From assembly GCF_001420695.1 (NCBI RefSeq), contig NZ_LJJB01000015.1, positions 124,001-188,000 of the forward strand: a stretch of DNA of 64,000 nucleotides. The letters are read 5' to 3'. The position numbers and the translations under genes are program-made. Position 1 is the first letter of the stretch; each line of letters opens with the position of its first letter. Origin of the DNA: Brevibacillus choshinensis. Its GTDB lineage: Bacteria > Bacillota > Bacilli > Brevibacillales > Brevibacillaceae. Below, piece after piece: positions 41,265-49,683 of the stretch. The notes under the pieces were generated by a model, which made no database searches, was not told the DNA's origin, and was given only the letters and a program-made list of their open reading frames with translations.

Positions 41265-41825
41265 CTATTTCAGGTGATCCAGTGCCAGATTCAGCTTCAA
41301 TACATTTACCCGTGGTTCTCCGAATACACCGAGGCTTCTGCCTTCCGTTTGTTCCTCGATCAGGACCCGCAGCTTGGCGGGATCCAGATTACGAGCCTTG
41401 GCAATTCGCTCTACCTGTACATTCGCTGCCTGTGGGGAAATGTGAGGGTCGAGACCCGAACCGGAGTTGGTCAACAGATCGGCTGGAATATCCTTCTGTT
41501 TGACACCCGGGTTCGCTTCCAAAAAGGCGGCCAAATCCTTTTGCGTGCGTTCGATGAGCGCAGGATTGGACGGTGCATAGTTGTTGGAACCCGAACCAGC
41601 TGCGTTATTTTCTATAGAAGAAACACGACCGGAAAAGTACTTCGGCTCCGTGAAATTTTGGCCAATCAGTTCAGAGCCGATGACCTTGCCCGATTCATCG
41701 ACGATCAGACTGCCGCTCGCCTGGGCAGGCATGACGACTTGCGCGATTCCCGTCATCGCCAACGGGTAAGCCAGACCGCAAATCAACAACAGAACGAAAC
41801 TGAGACGCAGATTGGTAAGCCACAT
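41265..41825 (-). CDS. kdpC: Potassium-transporting ATPase subunit KdpC
   Basis: 186 residues: one N-terminal membrane helix ([22 protein letters not shown]) and an external domain with [36 protein letters not shown] and the end [13 protein letters not shown], all family hallmarks. KdpC stabilises and promotes turnover of the KdpFABC pump. It lies 36 bp after kdpB. Confidence 0.97.
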   Translation of the reverse strand: MWLTNLRLSFVLLLICGLAYPLAMTGIAQVVMPAQASGSLIVDESGKVIGSELIGQNFTEPKYFSGRVSSIENNAAGSGSNNYAPSNPALIERTQKDLAAFLEANPGVKQKDIPADLLTNSGSGLDPHISPQAANVQVERIAKARNLDPAKLRVLIEEQTEGRSLGVFGEPRVNVLKLNLALDHLK

Positions 41826-41861
41826 ATAAATTCACCTTTGCTTTCTTTGCGTAAATGATGG

Positions 41862-43901
41862 TTACACCAAGCCGAGTGTGACCAGAATCAAGTCAATCAG
41901 CTTGATACCGACAAACGGTACGAGAATACCACCCAGTCCGTAGATAACGAGATTGCGGCTCAGCAGTTTGGTTGCACTCATGGGTGTGTATTTGACACCT
42001 TTCATCGCCAGCGGAATCAGGATCGGGATAATGATCGCATTAAAGATCAACGCGGACAAAATTGCACTTTGCGGTGTCGCCAGATTCATGATGTTCAGTG
42101 CGCTCATTTGCGGGATCGCCAGCATGAACATCGCCGGGATGATCGCGAAGTATTTCGCCACGTCGTTTGCGATACTAAAGGTCGTCAGCGCACCACGCGT
42201 CATGAGTAGCTGCTTGCCGATCGCCACTACCTCGATAATTTTGGTCGGGTCGGAGTCCAGATCGACCATGTTCGCAGCTTCTTTCGCCGCTACTGTCCCT
42301 GTGTTCATCGCCAAGCCTACATCTGCCTGAGCGAGCGCAGGTGCGTCGTTCGTCCCGTCACCGGTCATCGCGACCAGCTTGCCTGCTGCTTGTTCTTTAC
42401 GGATCAACGCGATTTTGTCTTCGGGCTTTGCTTCTGCCACGAAGTCGTCTACGCCGGCTTCTTTTGCAATCGTCGCTGCCGTCAACGGGTTATCGCCTGT
42501 ACACATCACCGTGCGAATCCCCATGCGGCGCAATTCTTCAAAACGTTCGCGCATCCCCGATTTCACCGTATCTTTCAAATAAATCAATCCCAGGATGGTC
42601 TTGCCTTCCGCTACTGCCAGTGGCGTTCCTCCTGCTATCGCGATGGCGTTCGCTTTTGTATCCAAATCAGCGGGAATGCTGCCGCCCTGCTCGCTGATGT
42701 ATTTTTTGATCGCATCCACTGCCCCTTTGCGTATGAGAGTACCCTCCGCCAAATTCGTACCGCTCATGCGAGTCTCAGCGCGGAACTCGATGCCTTCCGA
42801 GCCGGGGAGCTCGAGCTCCGTGCCAGCCAGCCCCTGTTTTTTCGCCAGCTCAATTACAGACCGCCCTTCAGGCGTCTCATCAAAAATGGAGCTTTGTGCT
42901 GCTACTTTATTCAGTACGTCCGGTTTGGCCCTCCCTACTGTCACAAACTCCGATGCCATCCGGTTTCCGTGCGTGATCGTTCCCGTCTTATCCAAAATGA
43001 TCGTGTTGATGTCACCGGATGCTTCTACCGCTTTCCCCGACATGGCGATCACGTTGAATTGCGTGACCCGGTCCATCCCAGCGATCCCGATAGCAGATAA
43101 TAACCCGCCAATCGTGGTCGGAATCAGGCAGACGAGCAAGGCAATCAGCGTCGCAACCGGGATCGCTGCGTTCACATAGCCGGCAATCGGCAACAGCGTC
43201 GTGCAGACGATCAGGAATATCAAGGTCAAACTGACCAACAAGGTGTTGAGCGCAATCTCATTCGGAGTCTTTTGACGTTTCGCCCCTTCTACCAGCGATA
43301 TCATGCGATCGAGGAAGGATTCACCTGGATCAGTCGTGACTCGTACCCGAATCTGGTCACTGACGACCCGAGTGCCTCCCGTAACGGAGCTGAAATCACC
43401 GCCAGCCTCTTTGATAACAGGAGCCGATTCACCCGTAATCGCTGATTCATCTACAGATGCTACCCCTTCAATGATCTCACCATCGCTCGGGATCAGCTCA
43501 CCGGTTTCTACGATGACGACATCGCCTTTTCTCAGCTCGGTGGAACTGACGATTTGTGTAGAGCCGTCTTTGGCGAGTCGTCGCGCTTTGGTATCCTGCT
43601 TGGTTTTTTTCAAGCTCTCCGCCTGAGCTTTCCCGCGACCTTCTGCCAACGCCTCAGCGAAGTTGGCAAACAGAATCGTCACGAAGAGGATGATGCTGAC
43701 TACAGCGTTATAGGCCGGTTCTGATGCTCCCCCAAACAAATTGGGGATGAATGTGAGGAGCAAGGTGATGACAAAGCCTACCTCCACTACGAACATCACC
43801 GGATTTTTCATCATGACGCGCGGGTCCAGTTTTTTGAAAGACTCGACAAACGCCCTCCGGTACAAGTCTTTGGGAAGCGCAACCGTGCGCGTTCTGCTCA
43901 T
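41862..43901 (-). CDS. kdpB: Potassium-transporting ATPase ATP-binding subunit KdpB
   Basis: 679 residues, P-type ATPase of the Kdp class: GESAPV actuator loop, [13 protein letters not shown] phosphorylation site, [22 protein letters not shown], and membrane helices with [16 protein letters not shown]. It hydrolyses ATP to drive K+ uptake via KdpA. Full length, with AAAGGAGA before the ATG. Confidence 0.98.
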   Translation of the reverse strand: MSRTRTVALPKDLYRRAFVESFKKLDPRVMMKNPVMFVVEVGFVITLLLTFIPNLFGGASEPAYNAVVSIILFVTILFANFAEALAEGRGKAQAESLKKTKQDTKARRLAKDGSTQIVSSTELRKGDVVIVETGELIPSDGEIIEGVASVDESAITGESAPVIKEAGGDFSSVTGGTRVVSDQIRVRVTTDPGESFLDRMISLVEGAKRQKTPNEIALNTLLVSLTLIFLIVCTTLLPIAGYVNAAIPVATLIALLVCLIPTTIGGLLSAIGIAGMDRVTQFNVIAMSGKAVEASGDINTIILDKTGTITHGNRMASEFVTVGRAKPDVLNKVAAQSSIFDETPEGRSVIELAKKQGLAGTELELPGSEGIEFRAETRMSGTNLAEGTLIRKGAVDAIKKYISEQGGSIPADLDTKANAIAIAGGTPLAVAEGKTILGLIYLKDTVKSGMRERFEELRRMGIRTVMCTGDNPLTAATIAKEAGVDDFVAEAKPEDKIALIRKEQAAGKLVAMTGDGTNDAPALAQADVGLAMNTGTVAAKEAANMVDLDSDPTKIIEVVAIGKQLLMTRGALTTFSIANDVAKYFAIIPAMFMLAIPQMSALNIMNLATPQSAILSALIFNAIIIPILIPLAMKGVKYTPMSATKLLSRNLVIYGLGGILVPFVGIKLIDLILVTLGLV

Positions 43902-43943
43902 CGTAAAAATCTCCTTTGCCTCTATTATTTTCGATCCGTCTGT

Positions 43944-45617
43944 CTATCGCAGGGTCAGCCACTCGGCAATCGGCCCCAGAACTAGCACGGGCAAGAAAGT
44001 CAGCGCACCCACGATAATCACAGTTGCCAGCAAAATCACCAGAAATACCTTGTTATCGGTGCGCAATGTACCCATGGTCTCAGGTACCGGTGTTTTGACG
44101 ATCAGCGAACCGGCAACTGCTAGCATGGCAATGATAGACACGTAACGGCCAAACAGCATGACCAGACCGGTTGAAATGTTCCAGAACGGCGTGTTGTCTC
44201 CGAGTCCTTCAAATCCAGAGCCGTTGTTGGCTGCCGATGAAGTAAATTCATACAAGACTTGCGAAATTCCATGGAAGCCTGGGTTTGAGATCCCGGCTGT
44301 ACCCATATCCGTCGCCAATGCGATAGCTGTAGGCGCCAAAATGATCAACGGGTGCACGAGAATCGCAATCGCGATCAGCTTCATTTCTTTGCCCTCAATC
44401 TTGCGGCCTAAAAACTCCGGTGTACGCCCTACCATCAGTCCCGCGATAAACACGGCCAAAATCGCGTACATCAAAATGTTGACCGTACCTACACCGTCTC
44501 CGCCAAAAACGCAATTGAGCATCATTTCACCCAGTGGCACGAGTCCTCCGAGAGGTGTCAATGTATCGTGCATGTTGTTAACCGTACCTGTCGTCGCTGC
44601 TGTCGTAACCGCCGTAAACAAGGCGCTCTGCGCGATCCCGAAGCGTACCTCTTTCCCTTCCATGCTACCCATGGTCTGGGCCAATCCCGCACGCTCCAAT
44701 GCCGGGTTGCCGTTCCCTTCATTGAAATAGGCGAGGAGCAGGAAGCACAGAAACATGACGCCCATCGCTCCGAAAATAATCCAGCCTTGCTTGCGGCTTT
44801 TCGCCATGAATCCAAAGGTAATCGGTAGCGAAGCCGGAATCAGAAACATCGAAATAATTTCCAATACGTTGGAGAAAGGCGTCGGGTTTTCAAAAGGATG
44901 CGAAGAGTTGACCCCGAAGAATCCCCCACCGTTCGTACCCAAATGCTTGATCGAAACGAGTGAAGCTACGGGCCCCCGTGCGATTTTCTGCTCCGCCCCA
45001 GTAATGGTTGTTGCTGTCACAGTCGGTTCCATTGTTTGTGGAACCCCTTGGGCTACGAGCAGCAGCGTGACTACGATCGCCAGGGGAATCAATACCCGGG
45101 TGTGGGCACGAATCAAGTCCACGTAGTAGTTCCCGATACTGCGCTTTCCTGTTAGCCCGCGCATGAATGCCATGACGACGGCGATGCCTGTCGCCGGTGT
45201 AGTAAACATCAGAAAGATAATGACCATCATTTGCGAGAGATAAGACAATCCACTCTCACCGCTGTAGTGCTGCAGGTTGGTATTGGTCAAAAAACTGACA
45301 GCTGTGTTGAACGACAGCAGTGGGTCCATCGCTGCGATCCCACTTGGATTTGCAGGCAGTACCCCTTGCAGGCGAAGCAACAAATACGAGATCGCTACCA
45401 TCACGATGTTGCTCACCAAGACAGCTACTGCGTACTGCTTCCAGCTCATGTCAGCTACGCGAATGCCAGACACCTTGTAAATCAGTTGTTCAAACCCGCC
45501 AAAAAAGCGATCCAATCCGGTTTTCTCGAGCGAAAATGCGCTAGCCAGATATCGTCCCATCGGTATGGCCAGCACGAGCAGTACGACCAAGACCAACGAT
45601 ATTTGTAGAAAGTCCAC
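43944..45617 (-). CDS. kdpA: Potassium-transporting ATPase subunit KdpA
   Basis: 557 residues from GTG at 45617 (VDFLQISLVL), chosen because TTAGGAGGAACTGTC lies right before it and the length equals known KdpA. A longer frame from 45650 has no ribosome site. It has about 10 membrane helices and selectivity-filter loops such as NTAVSFLTNTNLQHYSGE, GTNGGGFFG and NNGSGFEG. It forms the K+-binding channel-like part of the pump. Confidence 0.97.
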   Translation of the reverse strand: MDFLQISLVLVVLLVLAIPMGRYLASAFSLEKTGLDRFFGGFEQLIYKVSGIRVADMSWKQYAVAVLVSNIVMVAISYLLLRLQGVLPANPSGIAAMDPLLSFNTAVSFLTNTNLQHYSGESGLSYLSQMMVIIFLMFTTPATGIAVVMAFMRGLTGKRSIGNYYVDLIRAHTRVLIPLAIVVTLLLVAQGVPQTMEPTVTATTITGAEQKIARGPVASLVSIKHLGTNGGGFFGVNSSHPFENPTPFSNVLEIISMFLIPASLPITFGFMAKSRKQGWIIFGAMGVMFLCFLLLAYFNEGNGNPALERAGLAQTMGSMEGKEVRFGIAQSALFTAVTTAATTGTVNNMHDTLTPLGGLVPLGEMMLNCVFGGDGVGTVNILMYAILAVFIAGLMVGRTPEFLGRKIEGKEMKLIAIAILVHPLIILAPTAIALATDMGTAGISNPGFHGISQVLYEFTSSAANNGSGFEGLGDNTPFWNISTGLVMLFGRYVSIIAMLAVAGSLIVKTPVPETMGTLRTDNKVFLVILLATVIIVGALTFLPVLVLGPIAEWLTLR

Positions 45618-45660
45618 GACAGTTCCTCCTAACTCCCTGTATGAAATCAAACGGTCGAAC

Positions 45661-45738
45661 TCAATATTTTTCCGGATAGATCAAGGCATGACACAAATAC
45701 AGTGCGAGTGCTGCCATGATGATCAGTAACAAGATCAT
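45661..45738 (-). CDS. kdpF: KdpF small subunit
   Basis: 25 residues, MILLLIIMAALALYLCHALI then YPEKY, one membrane helix followed by a short polar end, as in KdpF peptides (the ...Y-x-L-x-x-A-L-x-x-P-E-x-F/Y pattern). GGGAGGG lies before the ATG. It starts inside the stop of the upstream 35-residue gene (ATGA overlap) and ends 43 bp before kdpA. Confidence 0.9.
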   Translation of the reverse strand: MILLLIIMAALALYLCHALIYPEKY

Positions 45739-45842
45739 TTTTCTTTCCCTCCCTGTTCTCTCACCACGGCGTCACAAAATTTGATAAAAGCGAAAAATGC
45801 ACCAAATGAAAGCGCCAAGAGCAGTATGGAAACTGCGTCCAT
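45735..45842 (-). CDS. 35-residue membrane peptide leading the kdp operon
   Basis: MDAVSILLLALSFGAFFAFI then KFCDAVVREQGGKEK: one membrane helix and a charged tail. GAAGGAGGGAAAGAC precedes the ATG, and its stop overlaps kdpF by 4 bp. The coupling with kdpF makes it very likely real. Function unknown; perhaps an accessory pump subunit or regulator. Confidence 0.75.
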   Translation of the reverse strand: MDAVSILLLALSFGAFFAFIKFCDAVVREQGGKEK

Positions 45843-46008
45843 GTCTTTCCCTCCTTCTCCTGTCTTTTCTCCCGATCCCTACGCGCTACGTCCTTCTTTT
45901 GTCCACCTCCGCACCACCGTGCACTTTCTTATGAAACAGTCAGACCAGGTCGCCTCTTTCGCTTATCCTGTACAGGCCCTCTCTCGGGAAAAAGCCTGCC
46001 CATGGGAT

Positions 46009-46210
46009 AAAAAATAGACCAATGCTCACCATTTCCCCGTAGATCGCCATAGAATGGGCAAGCTGAACAAACGAACGCAGTCGTCTGCAACCCTTAGCCA
46101 TAACGATTTTTCATCGGAGAAAAAGTACTCATTGGTCTACCGAACGCCCAGCTGACAGTGGTTTGCCATCTTTGCGTCTTGTCTCCCGTTTCCTTCTTCC
46201 GAAAACAGCT
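46009..46210 (-). ncRNA. Second structured element in the kdp leader (class unknown)
   Basis: On the minus strand AGACCAATG (46148-46140) pairs with CATTGGTCT (46024-46016), closing a region of about 130 nt and followed at once by TTTTTT. Inside, ATCGTTATGG pairs with CTATGGCGAT (10 bp with GU pairs, 46107-46098 and 46052-46043) and CAGACGA with TCGTTTG. Upstream, at about 46150-46190, GACGCAAAG and CAGCTGGGCGTTCGG weakly recall the c-di-GMP-I class but lack its 5' half. It may act as a second terminator or switch before kdp. Confidence 0.45.
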
Positions 46211-46375
46211 TATTTTTTTGCACTATCTGAGACAATAAAAACTCTAAGGTTGATAGTATAAAGTGCAACTAAGGCTTCGCTGAAAGTCTTGGCAAAGCCA
46301 AGTTTTCTAAGAGCAAAACAAAAAGACCTGCAGAATGTTTTGAACGTGACCTTTTCTTGCCAAATGACGGGCAAC

Positions 46376-46420
46376 AAAAAAGGCCTCCTGAGAAAAACTT
46401 CTTTAGGCGGAAGTTTTTCT
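46376..46420 (-). terminator. Hairpin and T-run downstream of the riboswitch
   Basis: AGAAAAACTTC / GAAGTTTTTCT stem (minus strand, 46420-46391) then CAGGAGGCC and TTTTTTG. It lies 55 nt past the c-di-AMP riboswitch and is a likely expression-platform terminator, although the T-run is 9 nt from the stem base. Confidence 0.5.
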
Positions 46421-46441
46421 GGCGCTCCAGAATTCATAAGC
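46421..46441. repeat. Dispersed repeat, family B, copy 2 (half)
   Basis: GGCGCTCCAGAATTCATAAG is identical to the start of copy 1 at 15703; the partner arm ATAAATTCTTATACGT is absent. It lies between the riboswitch and the terminator hairpin, so it may form part of the leader fold. Confidence 0.6.
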
Positions 46442-46472
46442 ATCACGCTTATCCTTTCTGGCACGTTCACAT

Positions 46473-46620
46473 AGGCGGTCCTTAGACCTCCCTCGCTTTA
46501 GCCGACGAAGTTAGCTGACGGGTAGGATGGCGAAAGAGTTTCTCATCCCTCCCACGACAATTCGTGGGATTAACCCCTACTGATTGGGTCCTCCGTTCCC
46601 GAGTGCCTCGGGATTTGGCC
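46473..46620 (-). ncRNA. c-di-AMP riboswitch (ydaO/yuaA class)
   Basis: Read on the minus strand it has the ordered ydaO landmarks: GCCAAATCCCGAGG, GGAACGGAGGACCCA, GGGGTTAATCCCAC, GAGGGATGAGA, then CCCGTCAGCTAACTTCG and GAGGGAGG. These match the Thermoanaerobacter and Bacillus examples almost block for block. The class is an OFF switch for potassium uptake and osmolyte genes when c-di-AMP is high. It stands 630 nt upstream of the kdp operon with no gene in between on this strand. Confidence 0.93.
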
Positions 46621-46648
46621 AGATTTGCAATTGTTGGTTACGAGTCTC

Positions 46649-46677
46649 ATTATACGTCCGGCATAACCGGTTGTTAA
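46649..46677 (-). promoter_or_regulatory. Promoter of the kdp operon
   Basis: TTAACA (minus strand, 46677-46672), 17-nt spacer, TATAAT (46654-46649), ending 29 bp before the riboswitch. No KdpE-like operator was recognised. Confidence 0.7.
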
Positions 46678-46892
46678 TGTCCTGTTTCTGGCTGTTTTGC
46701 ACGATTTGTGGATTCTTTATCGATGTAAACGGATTAATCCCTTCCGATCTCATCCGATCATGATATTTCATGGTTTCTCTTGCGTTTTCATCCAATTTGC
46801 AGTGCTCTACCCTTGGTCAGAGGTTCAGGTTGACAGCCCTCGGACCCCTGAGTAATATAAGGCACAATGATAAATTATGGGAGGTATGGCGT

Positions 46893-47261
46893 TTGGCCAT
46901 CTCGAACAAAAAAAAGCTGGAAGCCGAGATCAGCGAAGCTTTTATAAAATTCCAGCGCGACTTGATCGGACGAGGTCCTCAGGAGGCAAAGACGTACATC
47001 GTAGGAGACATGGTGATCTGCCGCTTCAAGGGTGTACTGACTGTAGAGGAACGACATTTGTCCAGTCATGACAAGGGACGCCGCATCGTAAAGGAAATGC
47101 GCGAGGTCTTGCGTGAGATGTACAGTGAGGAATCGGAAGCGATCGTGGAGAAGCATACCGGTTGCAAGGTACTTTCCAGCCACAGTGATATTAGTACCAA
47201 GATGGGCGAACGTATCGAGGTGTACGTATTGGACAAGGACCTCGAAAAAATGATGTCCTAA
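46893..47261 (+). CDS. DUF2294 (MpsC-like) protein
   Basis: 122 residues starting at TTG (46893) with TGGGAGGTATGGCG before it; the upstream frame overlaps the kdp promoter and has no coding look. The product has the DUF2294 core: KFQRDLIGRGPQEAKTYIVGDMVICRFKGVLT, then a helix (EERHLSSHDKGRRIVKEMRE) and VLSSHSDISTKMGERIEVYVL. The family is linked to MpsC of cation/bicarbonate systems, but this lone gene's role is unknown. It is divergent from kdp. Confidence 0.85.
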   Translation: MAISNKKKLEAEISEAFIKFQRDLIGRGPQEAKTYIVGDMVICRFKGVLTVEERHLSSHDKGRRIVKEMREVLREMYSEESEAIVEKHTGCKVLSSHSDISTKMGERIEVYVLDKDLEKMMS

Positions 47262-47302
47262 GAGATAAGAACATTCCATAAAAACTCTTGCCAACTAACA
47301 AA

Positions 47303-47338
47303 ACCAGCAGAGCTACTAATTGTAGCTATTCTGCTGGT
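47303..47338. terminator. Bidirectional terminator
   Basis: ACCAGCAGAGCTAC / GTAGCTATTCTGCTGGT hairpin between two convergent genes; TTTTGTT follows on the minus strand. Confidence 0.75.
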
Positions 47339-47357
47339 AAGTGCTCTGCTTTCTTAA

Positions 47358-48557
47358 TCAAACATGAATACGTGCTTCCACAAGCAATGCTTGCTTAAGA
47401 TCTGCGATAATATCTTGCGGGTCCTCCAAACCGACGGAAAGGCGGATCAATCCGTCCGTGATGCCGAATTTTAATCGCTCCTCCGGTAGAATGGCTGCGT
47501 GCGTCATGGTAGCAGGGTGCTGGACCAGTGTTTCTGGATCTCCTAGGCTAAATGAAATCATAGCCAGTTTCAACTTATTAATAAATCGCTTGCCCTCCTC
47601 GATTCCACCAGCTACTTCAAAGGATACAATTCCTCCCATGCCTCTCATCTGTTCCTTTGCAAGCAGATGCTGTGGATGTGATTGAAGTCCAGGGTAAAAC
47701 ACGTTTTCAATTGCTGGATGGCTTTCCAGATATTCAGCCACAAGTTGTGCACTGTTGCAATGCTGCTGAACGCGCAAACCCATCGTCTTCAAGCCGCGCA
47801 GGATCAGGTAGGCTTCCCAAGCATTCAGATTCTGCCCCAGATCGCCTGCGATTTTCTTGCGGATAAACTGAGTATACGTTTTGTTGCCTACAACAAACCC
47901 AGCCAACACATCGCCATGGCCGTTCAGGTACTTGGTTGCACTGTGGACTACCAGATCGGCGCCAAGCAGCAACGGATTTTGGAGACACGGTGACATAAAC
48001 GTGTTATCCACGATCAGCGGAATGGAATACGCCTGCGAAATCTTCGAGATCGCTTGGATGTCCAGTACGGTCAGACGCGGATTAGACGGAGTCTCGATAT
48101 AAATCGCTTTCGTGTTTGGTTGGATCGCTGCTTTGATTGCATGAAGATTGGTGCAATCCACGAAATCAAACGAGATCCCGAAACGAGGCGCGAGCGAGGT
48201 TAAAAAGCTGTAGGTTCCACCATAAACGTCCTTCGTCACCACAACATGGTCCCCTTGCTGCAGGACAGCCAGCAGAGCAGAGGAGATCGCCGCCATACCG
48301 CTGCTTAGCCCCACACTATCTTCTCCTCCCTCCATTTCTGCGATTTTTTGTTCCAGTATGCGTACTGTCGGATTTCCGTATCGTCCGTAATAAATGCCAG
48401 GCTTTTCACCGGAAACCACCGCAGCCGCTGTTTCCACATCCGGGAAAGCATAAGCTACTGCCGGAATGACGGATTGCGAAATTGCCCCCGATTGAGAATC
48501 AAGATTCAAGGCTGAATGAATCATTCGTGTGTTCATGCCCCATGCTGGGTTACTCAT
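47358..48557 (-). CDS. PLP-dependent methionine/cystathionine gamma-lyase family enzyme
   Basis: 399 residues from the ATG at 48557 (MSNPAWGMNTRMIHSAL), after GGAAGGGAGT. Cys/Met metabolism PLP fold: YYGRYGNPTVRILEQKIAEMEG, SSGMAAISSALLAVLQQGDHVV, TPSNPRLTV, and the Schiff-base Lys in VVHSATKYLNGHGDVLAG. It breaks C-S bonds of methionine, homocysteine or cystathionine to thiol, 2-oxobutyrate and ammonia; which one is not certain from sequence. It is the last gene of a GntR-controlled catabolic operon, 31 bp after the opine-dehydrogenase-like gene, which favours a degradative role. Confidence 0.9.
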   Translation of the reverse strand: MSNPAWGMNTRMIHSALNLDSQSGAISQSVIPAVAYAFPDVETAAAVVSGEKPGIYYGRYGNPTVRILEQKIAEMEGGEDSVGLSSGMAAISSALLAVLQQGDHVVVTKDVYGGTYSFLTSLAPRFGISFDFVDCTNLHAIKAAIQPNTKAIYIETPSNPRLTVLDIQAISKISQAYSIPLIVDNTFMSPCLQNPLLLGADLVVHSATKYLNGHGDVLAGFVVGNKTYTQFIRKKIAGDLGQNLNAWEAYLILRGLKTMGLRVQQHCNSAQLVAEYLESHPAIENVFYPGLQSHPQHLLAKEQMRGMGGIVSFEVAGGIEEGKRFINKLKLAMISFSLGDPETLVQHPATMTHAAILPEERLKFGITDGLIRLSVGLEDPQDIIADLKQALLVEARIHV

Positions 48558-48588
48558 ATTTCTTTTACTCCCTTCCTTTTTGGATTGT

Positions 48589-49629
48589 TTATTGAGCCCC
48601 ACTTTGTTGGTTCCTCTCTAATAAATCCAGGTCAAGTCGCACGCCCTCCGCTCGAAAGTCCTTGCTTAAATACAACGAAGCAATCTCAATCAATCTATCT
48701 GTGTAGGGTGTTTTTACGCCTAACTTTCGGCCTAACTCTGAAATGGGCACCAAGCCATAGGGGATATCCTCGGTTATATACCGATGAGAAAAGGTAAGTG
48801 GCGCTATGGAGGTAGAGAAAATCGTACGTAACGCATCGTATAAATCATCAAAATCTCTTTGATAGAAGGTATTTAACAGCGTTAATAGACTAACCGCTCC
48901 CACACCCAGTTTCACCGCTATTCGCAATCTCTCCTGATCGATCTGCTCAATATAATCGGTTGTCCGCTTTGTAGCACCCTGATAATAAAACTTGAAGGGC
49001 TCCACGGCATCGACCCGACCCGCGTTAAATAGCATAACGGGTGGATGAACCGTCACATTTGTATTGTTGAGCGATGTTTCCAATACCGAAGAGACCGCTT
49101 CCCATTGCGGAAACAAGTGTTTCAACTGCTGTACAACACCGGTAGCCTGATCAGCCGGAATCGCCCCTACTGTGATCTTGCTTTTGATCGCCTTCACGTC
49201 AATAACGCCTGACTCAAGGGAGCGACAAACCAGCATCATTGTGTCGGTCTCCGCAAGAACAATTCGTTTCTGCGTCCATACATCTCCGAGAATAGAGGAA
49301 AATTCAAGAGCACCCCAATATCCCGGCATAATAATAATCGTTTGGCCATCCTGTAAATGACACTTCATTCTTTGACATACCTCTTTATGTCCACCAGCTG
49401 TGGTAGTCACAAGAATGACAGACGCACCACGGATGGCCTCCTCGATGCTTGTGGTCACCGGCACATGTACATGCCCCACTAGCCTGTTTTGCAGACGAAT
49501 TCCACTTGCCTCAAGATTTTTTACCTTTAATTCGTTACGGTCAAACAACGTGACCTCTTGTCCCTGCAAAGTGAGAAACGCGGCAAACGTCTGCCCCGTA
49601 TTCCCACCGCCGATGACAGCAAACTTCAT
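48589..49629 (-). CDS. NAD/NADP octopine/nopaline dehydrogenase family protein
   Basis: 346 residues. N-terminal Rossmann fold (MKFAVIGGGNTGQTFAAFL, GGGNxG) and C-terminal Octopine_DH domain with NNTNVTVHPPVMLFNAGRV, where the family's active-site NxxxHP lies. Opine dehydrogenases reversibly join or split an amino acid and a 2-oxo acid. In a catabolic operon with a carboxylate importer it most likely splits an imported compound. The substrate is not known. A copy of the 17-bp GntR-operon site lies 37 bp upstream. Confidence 0.87.
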   Translation of the reverse strand: MKFAVIGGGNTGQTFAAFLTLQGQEVTLFDRNELKVKNLEASGIRLQNRLVGHVHVPVTTSIEEAIRGASVILVTTTAGGHKEVCQRMKCHLQDGQTIIIMPGYWGALEFSSILGDVWTQKRIVLAETDTMMLVCRSLESGVIDVKAIKSKITVGAIPADQATGVVQQLKHLFPQWEAVSSVLETSLNNTNVTVHPPVMLFNAGRVDAVEPFKFYYQGATKRTTDYIEQIDQERLRIAVKLGVGAVSLLTLLNTFYQRDFDDLYDALRTIFSTSIAPLTFSHRYITEDIPYGLVPISELGRKLGVKTPYTDRLIEIASLYLSKDFRAEGVRLDLDLLERNQQSGAQ

Positions 49630-49665
49630 AAAAAATCAACCTCCACAGAACAAATACAGTTATAA

Positions 49666-49682
49666 TTGTATAATTGTATACA
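49666..49682 (-). promoter_or_regulatory. Putative GntR operator, internal copy
   Basis: TTGTATAATTGTATACA, identical to two sites before the gntR gene. It lies between the uroD-like stop and the dehydrogenase start, so it may control an internal promoter. Confidence 0.65.
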
Positions 49683-49683
49683 T

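Noticed and set aside
46140-46210. Complete c-di-GMP-I riboswitch call
   Set aside because: Only GACGCAAAG and a 3' block look similar; the 5' GGCAAACC-hairpin-GGGACGC order is not met, so it is left as an unclassified structured element.
46210-46470. 86-codon frame on the minus strand between riboswitch and kdp
   Set aside because: It lies within the structured leader, includes the family B repeat and the terminator hairpin, and has no ribosome binding site.
46577-46795. 72-codon minus-strand frame over the kdp promoter
   Set aside because: It runs through the promoter and the start of the riboswitch; no ribosome site or recognisable protein.
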